Assembly: GCF_034119865.1 (NCBI RefSeq)
Contig: NZ_CP139421.1
Span: forward strand, 2,914,001 to 2,978,000
Reading direction: 5' to 3'
Source of the DNA: Algoriphagus sp. NG3
Lineage (GTDB): Bacteria; Bacteroidota; Bacteroidia; Cytophagales; Cyclobacteriaceae
DNA length: 64,000 nt
A model generated the notes under the pieces. It did no database searches, was not told the origin of the DNA, and saw nothing but the letters and a program-made list of their open reading frames with translations. Positions 17,340-30,880 of the stretch are shown here, piece by piece (the first letter of the stretch is position 1; each line of letters begins with the position of its first letter). The position numbers were made by a program, and so were the translations under genes.

Positions 17340-20300
17340 CCTCGAATACCAAATCCACAGCAACTAGGATTGAAACTTGAATATGTTCGTTTCGATCTTC
17401 GCGGTTCGGAATCCTCGAATACCAAATCCACAGCAACTAGGATTGAAACCTTTCTAATCAAATTCCATTCAAACCAAGAATAAGAACCTCGAATACCAAA
17501 TCCACAGCAACTAGGATTGAAACATCTTCTTCACTGAAGCGCAAGAGCTTGAAATAACGCCTCGAATACCAAATCCACAGCAACTAGGATTGAAACCCGG
17601 CATTCCGATGCCAATCTAACTATAGAGCAGTTCCTCGAATACCAAATCCACAGCAACTAGGATTGAAACTTAATATAATATCACAAAATCGACCCGACAA
17701 CTAATCCTCGAATACCAAATCCACAGCAACTAGGATTGAAACGATACATCTTATTAAGCGACATCCGCTCTTCCTCGACCTCGAATACCAAATCCACAGC
17801 AACTAGGATTGAAACCTAAATCTTCTACTATCCAACCGTATCCGCCATGATGCCTCGAATACCAAATCCACAGCAACTAGGATTGAAACATCATTCCCGG
17901 GCTTGCAGCAGCAATCGCTGCCATCCTCGAATACCAAATCCACAGCAACTAGGATTGAAACATTTCAGGTCAAACAACAGGTCAATTACTTAGGTGGACC
18001 TCGAATACCAAATCCACAGCAACTAGGATTGAAACATAAGTCAATCAGGAAGAATAAGAAGTTAAATTATCCTCGAATACCAAATCCACAGCAACTAGGA
18101 TTGAAACACTTTTGCGCCCGATCCACACACTATAGGCAGTCATCCTCGAATACCAAATCCACAGCAACTAGGATTGAAACGTGGAACTGGAACTTCATCA
18201 AACCAAAGGGTAGTTTCGCCTCGAATACCAAATCCACAGCAACTAGGATTGAAACCTTCATACTTCTGAATCCGAGTATGTGTATTTACAGACCTCGAAT
18301 ACCAAATCCACAGCAACTAGGATTGAAACATCATTCCCGGGCTTGCAGCAGCAATCGCTGCCATCCTCGAATACCAAATCCACAGCAACTAGGATTGAAA
18401 CTCCAGTGATAAAAGAGAGGAATACATCCAGGAATGCCTCGAATACCAAATCCACAGCAACTAGGATTGAAACTGCTCAGGGAAGGTCGGCCCCGGGGCC
18501 TATAGTAACACCTCGAATACCAAATCCACAGCAACTAGGATTGAAACATGACTTGGGTTTGACTACTCAGTACCTACAGGAAACCTCGAATACCAAATCC
18601 ACAGCAACTAGGATTGAAACACCAGAATATTGGAAGTTGGGATGTTTCTAAGGCAACCTCGAATACCAAATCCACAGCAACTAGGATTGAAACAACAGTT
18701 CTCTTGCTGCATCATAGCTAGATCCATACTCCTCGAATACCAAATCCACAGCAACTAGGATTGAAACCCCATTCATCCCAAGTTTGGTTCTCATTAGGAG
18801 TATCCTCGAATACCAAATCCACAGCAACTAGGATTGAAACCCGCTATACTTTCTAGGAAGTCAGCCAGCTTAACATCCTCGAATACCAAATCCACAGCAA
18901 CTAGGATTGAAACTCAAACCATAATTATAGAACGCTTAAGAAATGAAAACCTCGAATACCAAATCCACAGCAACTAGGATTGAAACATGCCTGAGATGAT
19001 GGTCTACGAAAAGAATGGCAGGCCTCGAATACCAAATCCACAGCAACTAGGATTGAAACATGACCCTTTGAAGTGAGACGCATTGGTGATTTATTCCTCG
19101 AATACCAAATCCACAGCAACTAGGATTGAAACAATACTCACACATCTCGACTATTTTCCTGCCTGTTTCCTCGAATACCAAATCCACAGCAACTAGGATT
19201 GAAACAGAAGTCCAAAATCAAAATTCAGAGTGGAAATGACACCTCGAATACCAAATCCACAGCAACTAGGATTGAAACGCCATTAAAAGCATTTAAAGAC
19301 CTATTTTTATTTGCCTCGAATACCAAATCCACAGCAACTAGGATTGAAACTTGGCCCAAGAACCATATCCGACTATTCTCAGGAATCCTCGAATACCAAA
19401 TCCACAGCAACTAGGATTGAAACATATTTCTCCCATAGTCTTGATACTTATATCTTGACCTCGAATACCAAATCCACAGCAACTAGGATTGAAACTTGCT
19501 CCTTCGGCCTTTGCCCACGATTTGATTTGACCTCGAATACCAAATCCACAGCAACTAGGATTGAAACTGGCTACACCTCTATCTGAAATAGGATAAGTTT
19601 TTCCTCGAATACCAAATCCACAGCAACTAGGATTGAAACAGGATCTGCAGCTCGTTTCCTGGATAAATTATGATACCTCGAATACCAAATCCACAGCAAC
19701 TAGGATTGAAACTTCTCATGCATAATAAGTACAGAAAGGGAGAGGATAGACCTCGAATACCAAATCCACAGCAACTAGGATTGAAACTGTTCCCAGATCT
19801 TTGCGTGTGTCAGGTAGTTGGGACCTCGAATACCAAATCCACAGCAACTAGGATTGAAACCAATTTCCTGTTTCTTGGTTTGCAATTGATCTTCCACCTC
19901 GAATACCAAATCCACAGCAACTAGGATTGAAACACGATAGACAAATATGGCAAATATTTCAGAAACATTCCTCGAATACCAAATCCACAGCAACTAGGAT
20001 TGAAACCAACCTGTTATTAACAACTGGTACCAGGAGCGGGAACCTCGAATACCAAATCCACAGCAACTAGGATTGAAACTTGATTTTTAAATCATAAACA
20101 TTTACAATTGTATCCCTCGAATACCAAATCCACAGCAACTAGGATTGAAACGAGGCTGGATCTCTATCATTTTTGCTTCAAATTTTTCCTCGAATACCAA
20201 ATCCACAGCAACTAGGATTGAAACTGCAAAAGAGGTATCCGTGGAGGTCGATATGGGCTACCTCGAATACCAAATCCACAGCAACTAGGATTGAAACATA

Positions 20301-22740
20301 TCATTCCATATACTATAAAGCCTGTGTTTTCTGCCTCGAATACCAAATCCACAGCAACTAGGATTGAAACACGATAAAATAACGACACCATGAACACTTA
20401 TTCAACCTCGAATACCAAATCCACAGCAACTAGGATTGAAACCGATGCTGACCTACGGTGATGGTATAGAATTTCTTCAACCTCGAATACCAAATCCACA
20501 GCAACTAGGATTGAAACTGTGCTTTGAGCGAATGAATAGACATCGCTTTGACACCTCGAATACCAAATCCACAGCAACTAGGATTGAAACGCAGGTAGGG
20601 GATTTGGAAAGTCGTTTGTGAATGGGCCTCGAATACCAAATCCACAGCAACTAGGATTGAAACAGGCGTTTCATTCCAGTCATCTGCATCGTATTTCACC
20701 TCGAATACCAAATCCACAGCAACTAGGATTGAAACTTCACTTTGTACTTGGTGTTGGTCTTCCATTTCTCACCTCGAATACCAAATCCACAGCAACTAGG
20801 ATTGAAACTTATTCTCCCTGAACCATTGTTAACACCCAGCCAGTCCTCGAATACCAAATCCACAGCAACTAGGATTGAAACTGGTGCTACGAGAAACTTT
20901 GTGGCCGGTGCGGATTTTCCTCGAATACCAAATCCACAGCAACTAGGATTGAAACTTCACAAGCAGGGTAGAACCTCAAATAGGGGATGAACCTCGAATA
21001 CCAAATCCACAGCAACTAGGATTGAAACATGATTGGGTCGACTGTATAGAATTAAGGGATTTACCTCGAATACCAAATCCACAGCAACTAGGATTGAAAC
21101 TAAAAAATGGGTAAATGATCGAATCGCCACCCTTGACCTCGAATACCAAATCCACAGCAACTAGGATTGAAACGAGATCGAACAACTATCGCGAAAAACT
21201 TGGGTCTATCCTCGAATACCAAATCCACAGCAACTAGGATTGAAACTGCTCAGGGAAGGTCGGCCCCGGGGCCTATAGTAACCTCGAATACCAAATCCAC
21301 AGCAACTAGGATTGAAACCTTCTTTGAATCTTTCGGGAATCCTAGAAAGACCAACCTCGAATACCAAATCCACAGCAACTAGGATTGAAACGGTTGATGT
21401 CCCTTATTCTGAGATTCAATAATTCTCCTCGAATACCAAATCCACAGCAACTAGGATTGAAACATAATCATGGCAAACATACAAGGTATATTCAGCCTAC
21501 CTCGAATACCAAATCCACAGCAACTAGGATTGAAACTTAAGCTGCCTTGATATGAGATTTCTAGAAAAAGATCCTCGAATACCAAATCCACAGCAACTAG
21601 GATTGAAACATTCACCTCTTCCAATTAAAGCTGAAGGACCTCCATCCTCGAATACCAAATCCACAGCAACTAGGATTGAAACGAGGCATTGCAATTACAA
21701 ACCTCCGAGGCTCCAAAACCTCGAATACCAAATCCACAGCAACTAGGATTGAAACTATAAATAACGTATGAATAAGATATTAGTTATAGTCCTCGAATAC
21801 CAAATCCACAGCAACTAGGATTGAAACTTGGTTTGCTCTGATAGTTGCAACCATGCATTTGAACCTCGAATACCAAATCCACAGCAACTAGGATTGAAAC
21901 AAAACCGAGGTAAACAGCTCAAGTGATTCTGATTTACCTCGAATACCAAATCCACAGCAACTAGGATTGAAACCAAGATCATTGACAATTGAAATCAAAG
22001 TTTCTTCTTCCTCGAATACCAAATCCACAGCAACTAGGATTGAAACTTATGTAAAGTGACAATATCAGCCTTTACAATGTCACCTCGAATACCAAATCCA
22101 CAGCAACTAGGATTGAAACAACTCAAGCTCTTTTCCTGTGAGTGAATGAAAAAAGCCTCGAATACCAAATCCACAGCAACTAGGATTGAAACACCCGTCA
22201 GGGGCTTTTTTAGAATATGGACAAACCAACCTCGAATACCAAATCCACAGCAACTAGGATTGAAACGATTGAAGCTCGGCTCAAAAAGAATGATAGACTT
22301 GTCCTCGAATACCAAATCCACAGCAACTAGGATTGAAACGGACGTTAGACATCTTCCCGAGTCAGAATAATGCGCCTCGAATACCAAATCCACAGCAACT
22401 AGGATTGAAACTACACCGTGCCTAACGGAACATACGTTGCAAATTTACCTCGAATACCAAATCCACAGCAACTAGGATTGAAACCCGTGATATCGGGCAC
22501 GAGCTGGTTTAGATTGAAGCCTCGAATACCAAATCCACAGCAACTAGGATTGAAACAGATTAATGTTGCTACTGGAGACACCGAATTAGGAGACCTCGAA
22601 TACCAAATCCACAGCAACTAGGATTGAAACTCCTCACTATCATAGCTCGGAATTGTCTTGAAATACACCTCGAATACCAAATCCACAGCAACTAGGATTG
22701 AAACTGACAAGGTTTGTAAACGCCCTGATGCTTGTTATAT

Positions 22741-23326
22741 CCTCGAATACCAAATCCACAGCAACTAGGATTGAAACAATTTTCCCGTTGCTGGATTACG
22801 GAAGGAATAATAACCTCGAATACCAAATCCACAGCAACTAGGATTGAAACTCCAAAATCTCTTGAGGCTGATTCGTAATCCTGATAACCTCGAATACCAA
22901 ATCCACAGCAACTAGGATTGAAACAAAAATCCCTCAAAAGCACCCGGGCACGTCCATCCGCCTCGAATACCAAATCCACAGCAACTAGGATTGAAACTTC
23001 TAACAGATGATGTGGAAACCATGCCCTCCAAAACCTCGAATACCAAATCCACAGCAACTAGGATTGAAACAATTTTCCCGTTGCTGGATTACGGAAGGAA
23101 TAATAACCTCGAATACCAAATCCACAGCAACTAGGATTGAAACTCCAAAATCTCTTGAGGCTGATTCGTAATCCTGATAACCTCGAATACCAAATCCACA
23201 GCAACTAGGATTGAAACAAAAATCCCTCAAAAGCACCCGGGCACGTCCATCCGCCTCGAATACCAAATCCACAGCAACTAGGATTGAAACTTCTAACAGA
23301 TGATGTGGAAACCATGCCCTCCAAAA
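22741..23326 (+). repeat. Tandem duplication of a four-spacer block inside the array
   Basis: The unit 22741-23033 (four repeats and four spacers starting AATTTTCCCGTTGCTGG, TCCAAAATCTCTTGAGG, AAAAATCCCTCAAAAGC and TTCTAACAGATGATGTG) is followed at once by the same 293 bp at 23034-23326. Spacer order and sequences are the same in both. This is a recombination or slippage duplication between repeats rather than repeated acquisition. Confidence 0.95.
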
Positions 23327-26300
23327 CCTCGAATACCAAATCCACAGCAACTAGGATTGAAACTTTCTTTTAATTAAATTATCAACTATAACTGCTTATC
23401 CTCGAATACCAAATCCACAGCAACTAGGATTGAAACTTTCTAAAACCTTCATCGGGTTGCTATGGCTGTAATCCTCGAATACCAAATCCACAGCAACTAG
23501 GATTGAAACATAAACGGATCAGAGCTAGATGAATCTGCATCTGAACCTCGAATACCAAATCCACAGCAACTAGGATTGAAACTTGATAACGGTGTGGGCT
23601 GCACTTTATGACACAATTCCTCGAATACCAAATCCACAGCAACTAGGATTGAAACCGAAAACAGGGACATCATAAACCTTGCAGTCTTCTCCTCGAATAC
23701 CAAATCCACAGCAACTAGGATTGAAACTAGATAAGTCTATACATCAAGACAGGGATCTTTCGCCTCGAATACCAAATCCACAGCAACTAGGATTGAAACC
23801 GATTGGGAATTTCTTCAGCGGGACATCGGTATCCTCCTCGAATACCAAATCCACAGCAACTAGGATTGAAACGGATGAAATTCTTCAGGTAGGTATTCCC
23901 CCAGTCGCCTCGAATACCAAATCCACAGCAACTAGGATTGAAACTTCACAAGCAGGGTAGAACCTCAAATAGGGGATGAACCTCGAATACCAAATCCACA
24001 GCAACTAGGATTGAAACAGAAATGATATTCATCCAACAATGAAACCTGTTGAACCTCGAATACCAAATCCACAGCAACTAGGATTGAAACCAATTGCGAC
24101 ACAATACGTCAAGGAAAAATATTTACCTCGAATACCAAATCCACAGCAACTAGGATTGAAACTTCTCCAACTCCTCATAATTGCCCGAAAATGCGACTCC
24201 TCGAATACCAAATCCACAGCAACTAGGATTGAAACTGCATCCTTATCAGCGTCCGGAGCGGTATGAAAATCCTCGAATACCAAATCCACAGCAACTAGGA
24301 TTGAAACCAGAATGTAATGCTCTAATCCATGTAGTACCGCTCGCCTCGAATACCAAATCCACAGCAACTAGGATTGAAACCCATACATTTCGGTGTTCTT
24401 GGTGAAATCAATCAGGCCTCGAATACCAAATCCACAGCAACTAGGATTGAAACAACCACAATGCACCCGAGGGCTTGCGCTTGTTCACCTCGAATACCAA
24501 ATCCACAGCAACTAGGATTGAAACGAAATAAAGTACAAAAGACTCAACTAATGGCAGAAGCCTCGAATACCAAATCCACAGCAACTAGGATTGAAACCTT
24601 TCTTCACGAGCATGAGCGGTTCCAATACCACTTCCTCGAATACCAAATCCACAGCAACTAGGATTGAAACTGGCTACACCTCTATCTGAAATAGGATAAG
24701 TTTTTTCCTCGAATACCAAATCCACAGCAACTAGGATTGAAACTTGCAAGTGAAACGGATGGCAGATGCGGGGCTTTTTCCTCGAATACCAAATCCACAG
24801 CAACTAGGATTGAAACTAGCTGGTTTCAAGGGGTCTTGCTTCGGGTGGATGTCCTCGAATACCAAATCCACAGCAACTAGGATTGAAACATCATTGGTTT
24901 TGTTGTTTACAAGCTTACTTCAAAGCCTCGAATACCAAATCCACAGCAACTAGGATTGAAACTAGAGGGCTTATCACAGCAGCTGAGCCTAAAGATTTCC
25001 TCGAATACCAAATCCACAGCAACTAGGATTGAAACAATATCGTAAGGGATAACTCTACAATTGATGTTGATCCTCGAATACCAAATCCACAGCAACTAGG
25101 ATTGAAACACTTATTCAACTTCTGGAATAGTTGGAGTTGGTTCTCCTCGAATACCAAATCCACAGCAACTAGGATTGAAACAACACTTTGGGAACCCCAG
25201 TCAAAATTTGGTCAGCGCCTCGAATACCAAATCCACAGCAACTAGGATTGAAACTAATAACCATTTCCCCCGTACTGCTCCAAAGAGACTCCTCGAATAC
25301 CAAATCCACAGCAACTAGGATTGAAACACGAATGAAGTTACCAGATCCACCGAATTCAATCTTCCTCGAATACCAAATCCACAGCAACTAGGATTGAAAC
25401 ACATAATCTTCCAACTTATTGAAATCCCGCAATGTTCCTCGAATACCAAATCCACAGCAACTAGGATTGAAACTGACTGTCCATCCAGCATCAGAAGACC
25501 CCATGCTTGCCTCGAATACCAAATCCACAGCAACTAGGATTGAAACTTCCTTCGCTGGATCTGCCTGCCCGTGTATCCACTCCTCGAATACCAAATCCAC
25601 AGCAACTAGGATTGAAACATTTTTTTAGCAGGAACACAAAATCAAAATATGTCGCCTCGAATACCAAATCCACAGCAACTAGGATTGAAACTTGTGCTGG
25701 AAAGCCACAAATGAATGCTCCTGGAATAACCTCGAATACCAAATCCACAGCAACTAGGATTGAAACGCTACTAATATACCTCTTGGTGTAGCTGGGAAGC
25801 TTCCTCGAATACCAAATCCACAGCAACTAGGATTGAAACCAGAAACGAGGATTCAGATACAACTCTCGGGGTAGACCTCGAATACCAAATCCACAGCAAC
25901 TAGGATTGAAACAATTACTGTCGTTTAGCAGCATCACGTTAATAACTTCCTCGAATACCAAATCCACAGCAACTAGGATTGAAACAGGAGGTAAAAAACC
26001 TATTGATTCGTGAGAAGGAATCCTCGAATACCAAATCCACAGCAACTAGGATTGAAACTGCACTTGGCCTATAACTACATATAAAACTGAAAATCCTCGA
26101 ATACCAAATCCACAGCAACTAGGATTGAAACTCAGATGTCGCTTTTTCAGGGGATTATGATGATTTCCTCGAATACCAAATCCACAGCAACTAGGATTGA
26201 AACTTGTCAGTTGGTGGTAAGCGTCATTGCGAGGCACGCCTCGAATACCAAATCCACAGCAACTAGGATTGAAACACGATCAGGCGATAACACCTACTTC

Positions 26301-29300
26301 TGGTTACATTACCTCGAATACCAAATCCACAGCAACTAGGATTGAAACAATGCTGTATTGAACGAATTCGATGAAGCTGGCGAGCCTCGAATACCAAATC
26401 CACAGCAACTAGGATTGAAACCGAACCATTTGATTTTCAAAATGCGCAAAATGTAACCTCGAATACCAAATCCACAGCAACTAGGATTGAAACAGAGCTT
26501 CTAAAGCTTCTCCAAATGTTAGATTTTGTCCTCGAATACCAAATCCACAGCAACTAGGATTGAAACCAATGTCGATCACTTCCCCGTGCATCCCCTTCAT
26601 ATCCTCGAATACCAAATCCACAGCAACTAGGATTGAAACATGGTTATGATACTTCAAAAACAGGGTTGCTATCAACCTCGAATACCAAATCCACAGCAAC
26701 TAGGATTGAAACTCCATCCTTAGATTCTCTAGGGATGGGAAATGCTATCCTCGAATACCAAATCCACAGCAACTAGGATTGAAACGCACAGATTACTATT
26801 CTGAAAAGGCTTCGTTTCATCCTCGAATACCAAATCCACAGCAACTAGGATTGAAACCCGAGATCACCAAATTTGCAAATGAGACAAAAGGAGCCTCGAA
26901 TACCAAATCCACAGCAACTAGGATTGAAACATCACTGATTGATCCCAATCATCACCTAATAAATCGCCTCGAATACCAAATCCACAGCAACTAGGATTGA
27001 AACTAAATTGGGTCTTATGGAAAGTAGAGAGCTAGTAAACCTCGAATACCAAATCCACAGCAACTAGGATTGAAACATTTAGTGGAGCGACTTCATAAGT
27101 TCCTGAGATTAAACCTCGAATACCAAATCCACAGCAACTAGGATTGAAACTGGAGCCCCTTGATTACATTGATATAATCCTCTTGGCCTCGAATACCAAA
27201 TCCACAGCAACTAGGATTGAAACGTTTTTGTGAAAACACCTGCTTATAACAGCACATAGCCTCGAATACCAAATCCACAGCAACTAGGATTGAAACTCGT
27301 TTAAAATCCGCACCAGACAGCTAACATGGTATCCTCGAATACCAAATCCACAGCAACTAGGATTGAAACCAGATACAGTCGGAAGTCTTCCGGTGTTCTT
27401 CTCCACCTCGAATACCAAATCCACAGCAACTAGGATTGAAACTTATGAGTCTGAACTACTCGTTAATTATGAACAACCTCGAATACCAAATCCACAGCAA
27501 CTAGGATTGAAACAAATTTAGGTACATATAATGGCAGTATTACAAGGAACCTCGAATACCAAATCCACAGCAACTAGGATTGAAACTTAATTCAACTTAG
27601 AGCTTGCTCAGATGCAAGAGCTCCTCGAATACCAAATCCACAGCAACTAGGATTGAAACTCTATATGGTATTTGACTACAAGAAGTCCAAACGTCCTCGA
27701 ATACCAAATCCACAGCAACTAGGATTGAAACTAATTTCAGTAATAATCATGATAATAGTTGCGATATCCTCGAATACCAAATCCACAGCAACTAGGATTG
27801 AAACTCATTAATGCCAACAATATATATCCGCCATTCCTTTCCTCGAATACCAAATCCACAGCAACTAGGATTGAAACTGAGCGTATGGTTTAGAATTTGG
27901 TGGGTAAAATATCCCTCGAATACCAAATCCACAGCAACTAGGATTGAAACGTTATAATTCCCGCAACTACGGTTACACTCGTACGCCTCGAATACCAAAT
28001 CCACAGCAACTAGGATTGAAACCAATTCCTATTCCGTTCCAGAAGATCAGGTATATCCCCTCGAATACCAAATCCACAGCAACTAGGATTGAAACATTAC
28101 TCCCTAACCTAGCCAAAAAGAAAGCCCTTCTCCTCGAATACCAAATCCACAGCAACTAGGATTGAAACCCATACTATGAAACTTACGCAGGGCTAATTAT
28201 TCTACCTCGAATACCAAATCCACAGCAACTAGGATTGAAACATGGCTGAAAAAATCGGAGTAGCAAAAAGGCACTTTCCTCGAATACCAAATCCACAGCA
28301 ACTAGGATTGAAACGCTTTTTCAAATACTCCGCTCCATTAATGACTCTCCCACCTCGAATACCAAATCCACAGCAACTAGGATTGAAACCGGCCTCTAGT
28401 TTCTTAATCCAATCTAAAAGGCAATCCCTCGAATACCAAATCCACAGCAACTAGGATTGAAACATGAGGGAAATTTAAAACCGCTCCCTCCATTAGGAAA
28501 CCTCGAATACCAAATCCACAGCAACTAGGATTGAAACGATAGTATTCCATTATCCGTCCCCTCCATCTCTAAACCTCGAATACCAAATCCACAGCAACTA
28601 GGATTGAAACAGTATTGCAGCCGTTAAATCGTCCTCATGTAGCCTTCCTCGAATACCAAATCCACAGCAACTAGGATTGAAACTAAGGTTATTTTTTCGT
28701 CAACTTCGAGGATAGAGACAGCCTCGAATACCAAATCCACAGCAACTAGGATTGAAACACGACAAGAATTATGGAAAACGCCTATCGGGATTTTCCTCGA
28801 ATACCAAATCCACAGCAACTAGGATTGAAACGCGTATCCAGCTTGATATTCACTGCTGGCTTCTTACCCTCGAATACCAAATCCACAGCAACTAGGATTG
28901 AAACAGCTTTTCCTGATGCTCATCCAAGGAATCATACAAACCTCGAATACCAAATCCACAGCAACTAGGATTGAAACTTTGCAGGTTGTTGTTTGCCTGA
29001 ATAACAGCCCCTTCCTCGAATACCAAATCCACAGCAACTAGGATTGAAACCGGTATAGAGAAAGTTGAAACGCCTACATTGAAGTTCCTCGAATACCAAA
29101 TCCACAGCAACTAGGATTGAAACGTTCCAGCTTTAGCTCGTATAGGGGGAGCTGGGATGCCTCGAATACCAAATCCACAGCAACTAGGATTGAAACAATG
29201 ATAATCGTACTTGCGAAACATTTGAGATTGACCCTCGAATACCAAATCCACAGCAACTAGGATTGAAACATAATGAATCAACATACTTCACAAATTCTAC

Positions 29301-29750
29301 TATCTCCTCGAATACCAAATCCACAGCAACTAGGATTGAAACTTATCTAAGTGAAGTTAACCATATACATCTAGGAAGCCTCGAATACCAAATCCACAGC
29401 AACTAGGATTTAAACATGAGAACAGGCAGGATCCCAGACGTTTGCTGTTTTCCTCGAATACCAAATCCACAGCAACTAGGATTGAAACTAGGGCTCTTAA
29501 TTCTGATATTCCCAGATCAACAAGCCTCGAATACCAAATCCACAGCAACTAGGATTGAAACGTAACTGATGGACGGGGTAAATATGCCCACGGTGAAACC
29601 TCGAATACCAAATCCACAGCAACTAGGATTGAAACATAGATGCGAACGTAACGCAAGACCCTTCGTAAAGGCCTCGAATACCAAATCCACAGCAACTAGG
29701 ATTGAAACTTTGAATGTAAAAAAGGGCCGATCATTTCTGACCGACCCGAT

Positions 29751-30880
29751 CCTCGAATACCGAATCCACAGCAACTAGGATTGAAACTGGATAAAGACTA
29801 CGCTGTGGCTATGCCAGAATCAGCCTCGAATACCGAATCCACAGCAACTAGGATTGAAACAACACGTACGGGGGCAAATTGACCGAAAATATCGTCCTCG
29901 AATACCGAATCCACAGCAACTAGGATTGAAACACAGTGTACGGCTCTGGAGAGTGTTCCAATGTATACCTCGAATACCGAATCCACAGCAACTAGGATTG
30001 AAACTCATTTTTATATGTGATACCATATCCGGATCATATGTCCTCGAATACCGAATCCACAGCAACTAGGATTGAAACTTGAGATGGAAAAAACGCTAAA
30101 AAAAGACGGTTTTCCTCGAATACCGAATCCACAGCAACTAGGATTGAAACGTTGTAATATTCGTGCGCGGATGCCATCGCGTGACACCTCGAATACCGAA
30201 TCCACAGCAACTAGGATTGAAACCCGATAGGGGCGGAAGGGTTCAACAGCGGGTATTATCCTCGAATACCGAATCCACAGCAACTAGGATTGAAACCCCA
30301 TGGGAGAACATGGCCGAAGATGCGGACGGCGGCCTCGAATACCGAATCCACAGCAACTAGGATTGAAACTTGTTGGGGGTTTCGGTGGAGATTACAAAAG
30401 TCTTACCTCGAATACCGAATCCACAGCAACTAGGATTGAAACTTGTTGGGGGTTTCGGTGGAGATTACAAAAGTCTTACCTCGAATACCGAATCCACAGC
30501 AACTAGGATTGAAACTGAATCCATAAATTATAGTCAGGTAAGACAGCAAAACCTCGAATACCGAATCCACAGCAACTAGGATTGAAACAGGCTTACACGA
30601 TCACCGGGGCAATAGAAACCTTCCCCTCGAATACCGAATCCACAGCAACTAGGATTGAAACTGCATTTTCTAAGCATAACCATTGGTAAGCTCGCAGCCT
30701 CGAATACCGAATCCACAGCAACTAGGATTGAAACAGCCTAACCTTCCATTTTCACCACAGTCCTGAAGTTCCTCGAATACCGAATCCACAGCAACTAGGA
30801 TTGAAACACGCCGTTGGCAGGTACAACGTGTCGAATTCGAATACCTCGAATACCGAATCCACAGCAACTAGGATTGAAAC
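29751..30880 (+). repeat. Leader-distal block of 16 variant CRISPR repeats
   Basis: From the repeat starting at 29751 to the end of the array, every copy reads ACCGAATCC where all earlier copies read ACCAAATCC (position 12, A to G). The block is uninterrupted and includes the final repeat. This marks the old end of the array and shows that the repeat template was replaced or mutated once, with all later additions copied from the new form. Confidence 0.95.

Larger units (their letters stand above)
17340..30880 (+). CRISPR. Very long type I-B CRISPR array, about 186 repeats and 185 spacers
   Basis: A 37-bp repeat begins CCTCGAATAC and ends GGATTGAAAC, with first copy 17340-17376 and last 30844-30880. 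I located every repeat start by eye and count 186 repeats, mean period 73.0 bp, spacers about 34-38 nt. The repeat can form a 5-bp stem (AATCC/GGATT) just before GAAAC; the expected crRNA 5' handle is ATTGAAAC. Repeats 1-170 are essentially invariant except repeat 166. The last 16 carry A to G at repeat position 12. Several spacers occur twice. Direction is plus, leader next to cas4, so spacers near 17.4 kb should be newest. Confidence 0.98.

Noticed and set aside
17903..30867. Dozens of open frames with repeated peptides such as SNTKSTATRIET, PRIPNPQQLGLK and NPSCCGFGIRG across 17.9-30.9 kb
   Set aside because: They are translations of the 37-bp CRISPR repeat in different frames joined by spacers. 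No start signals, no conserved protein outside the repeat.
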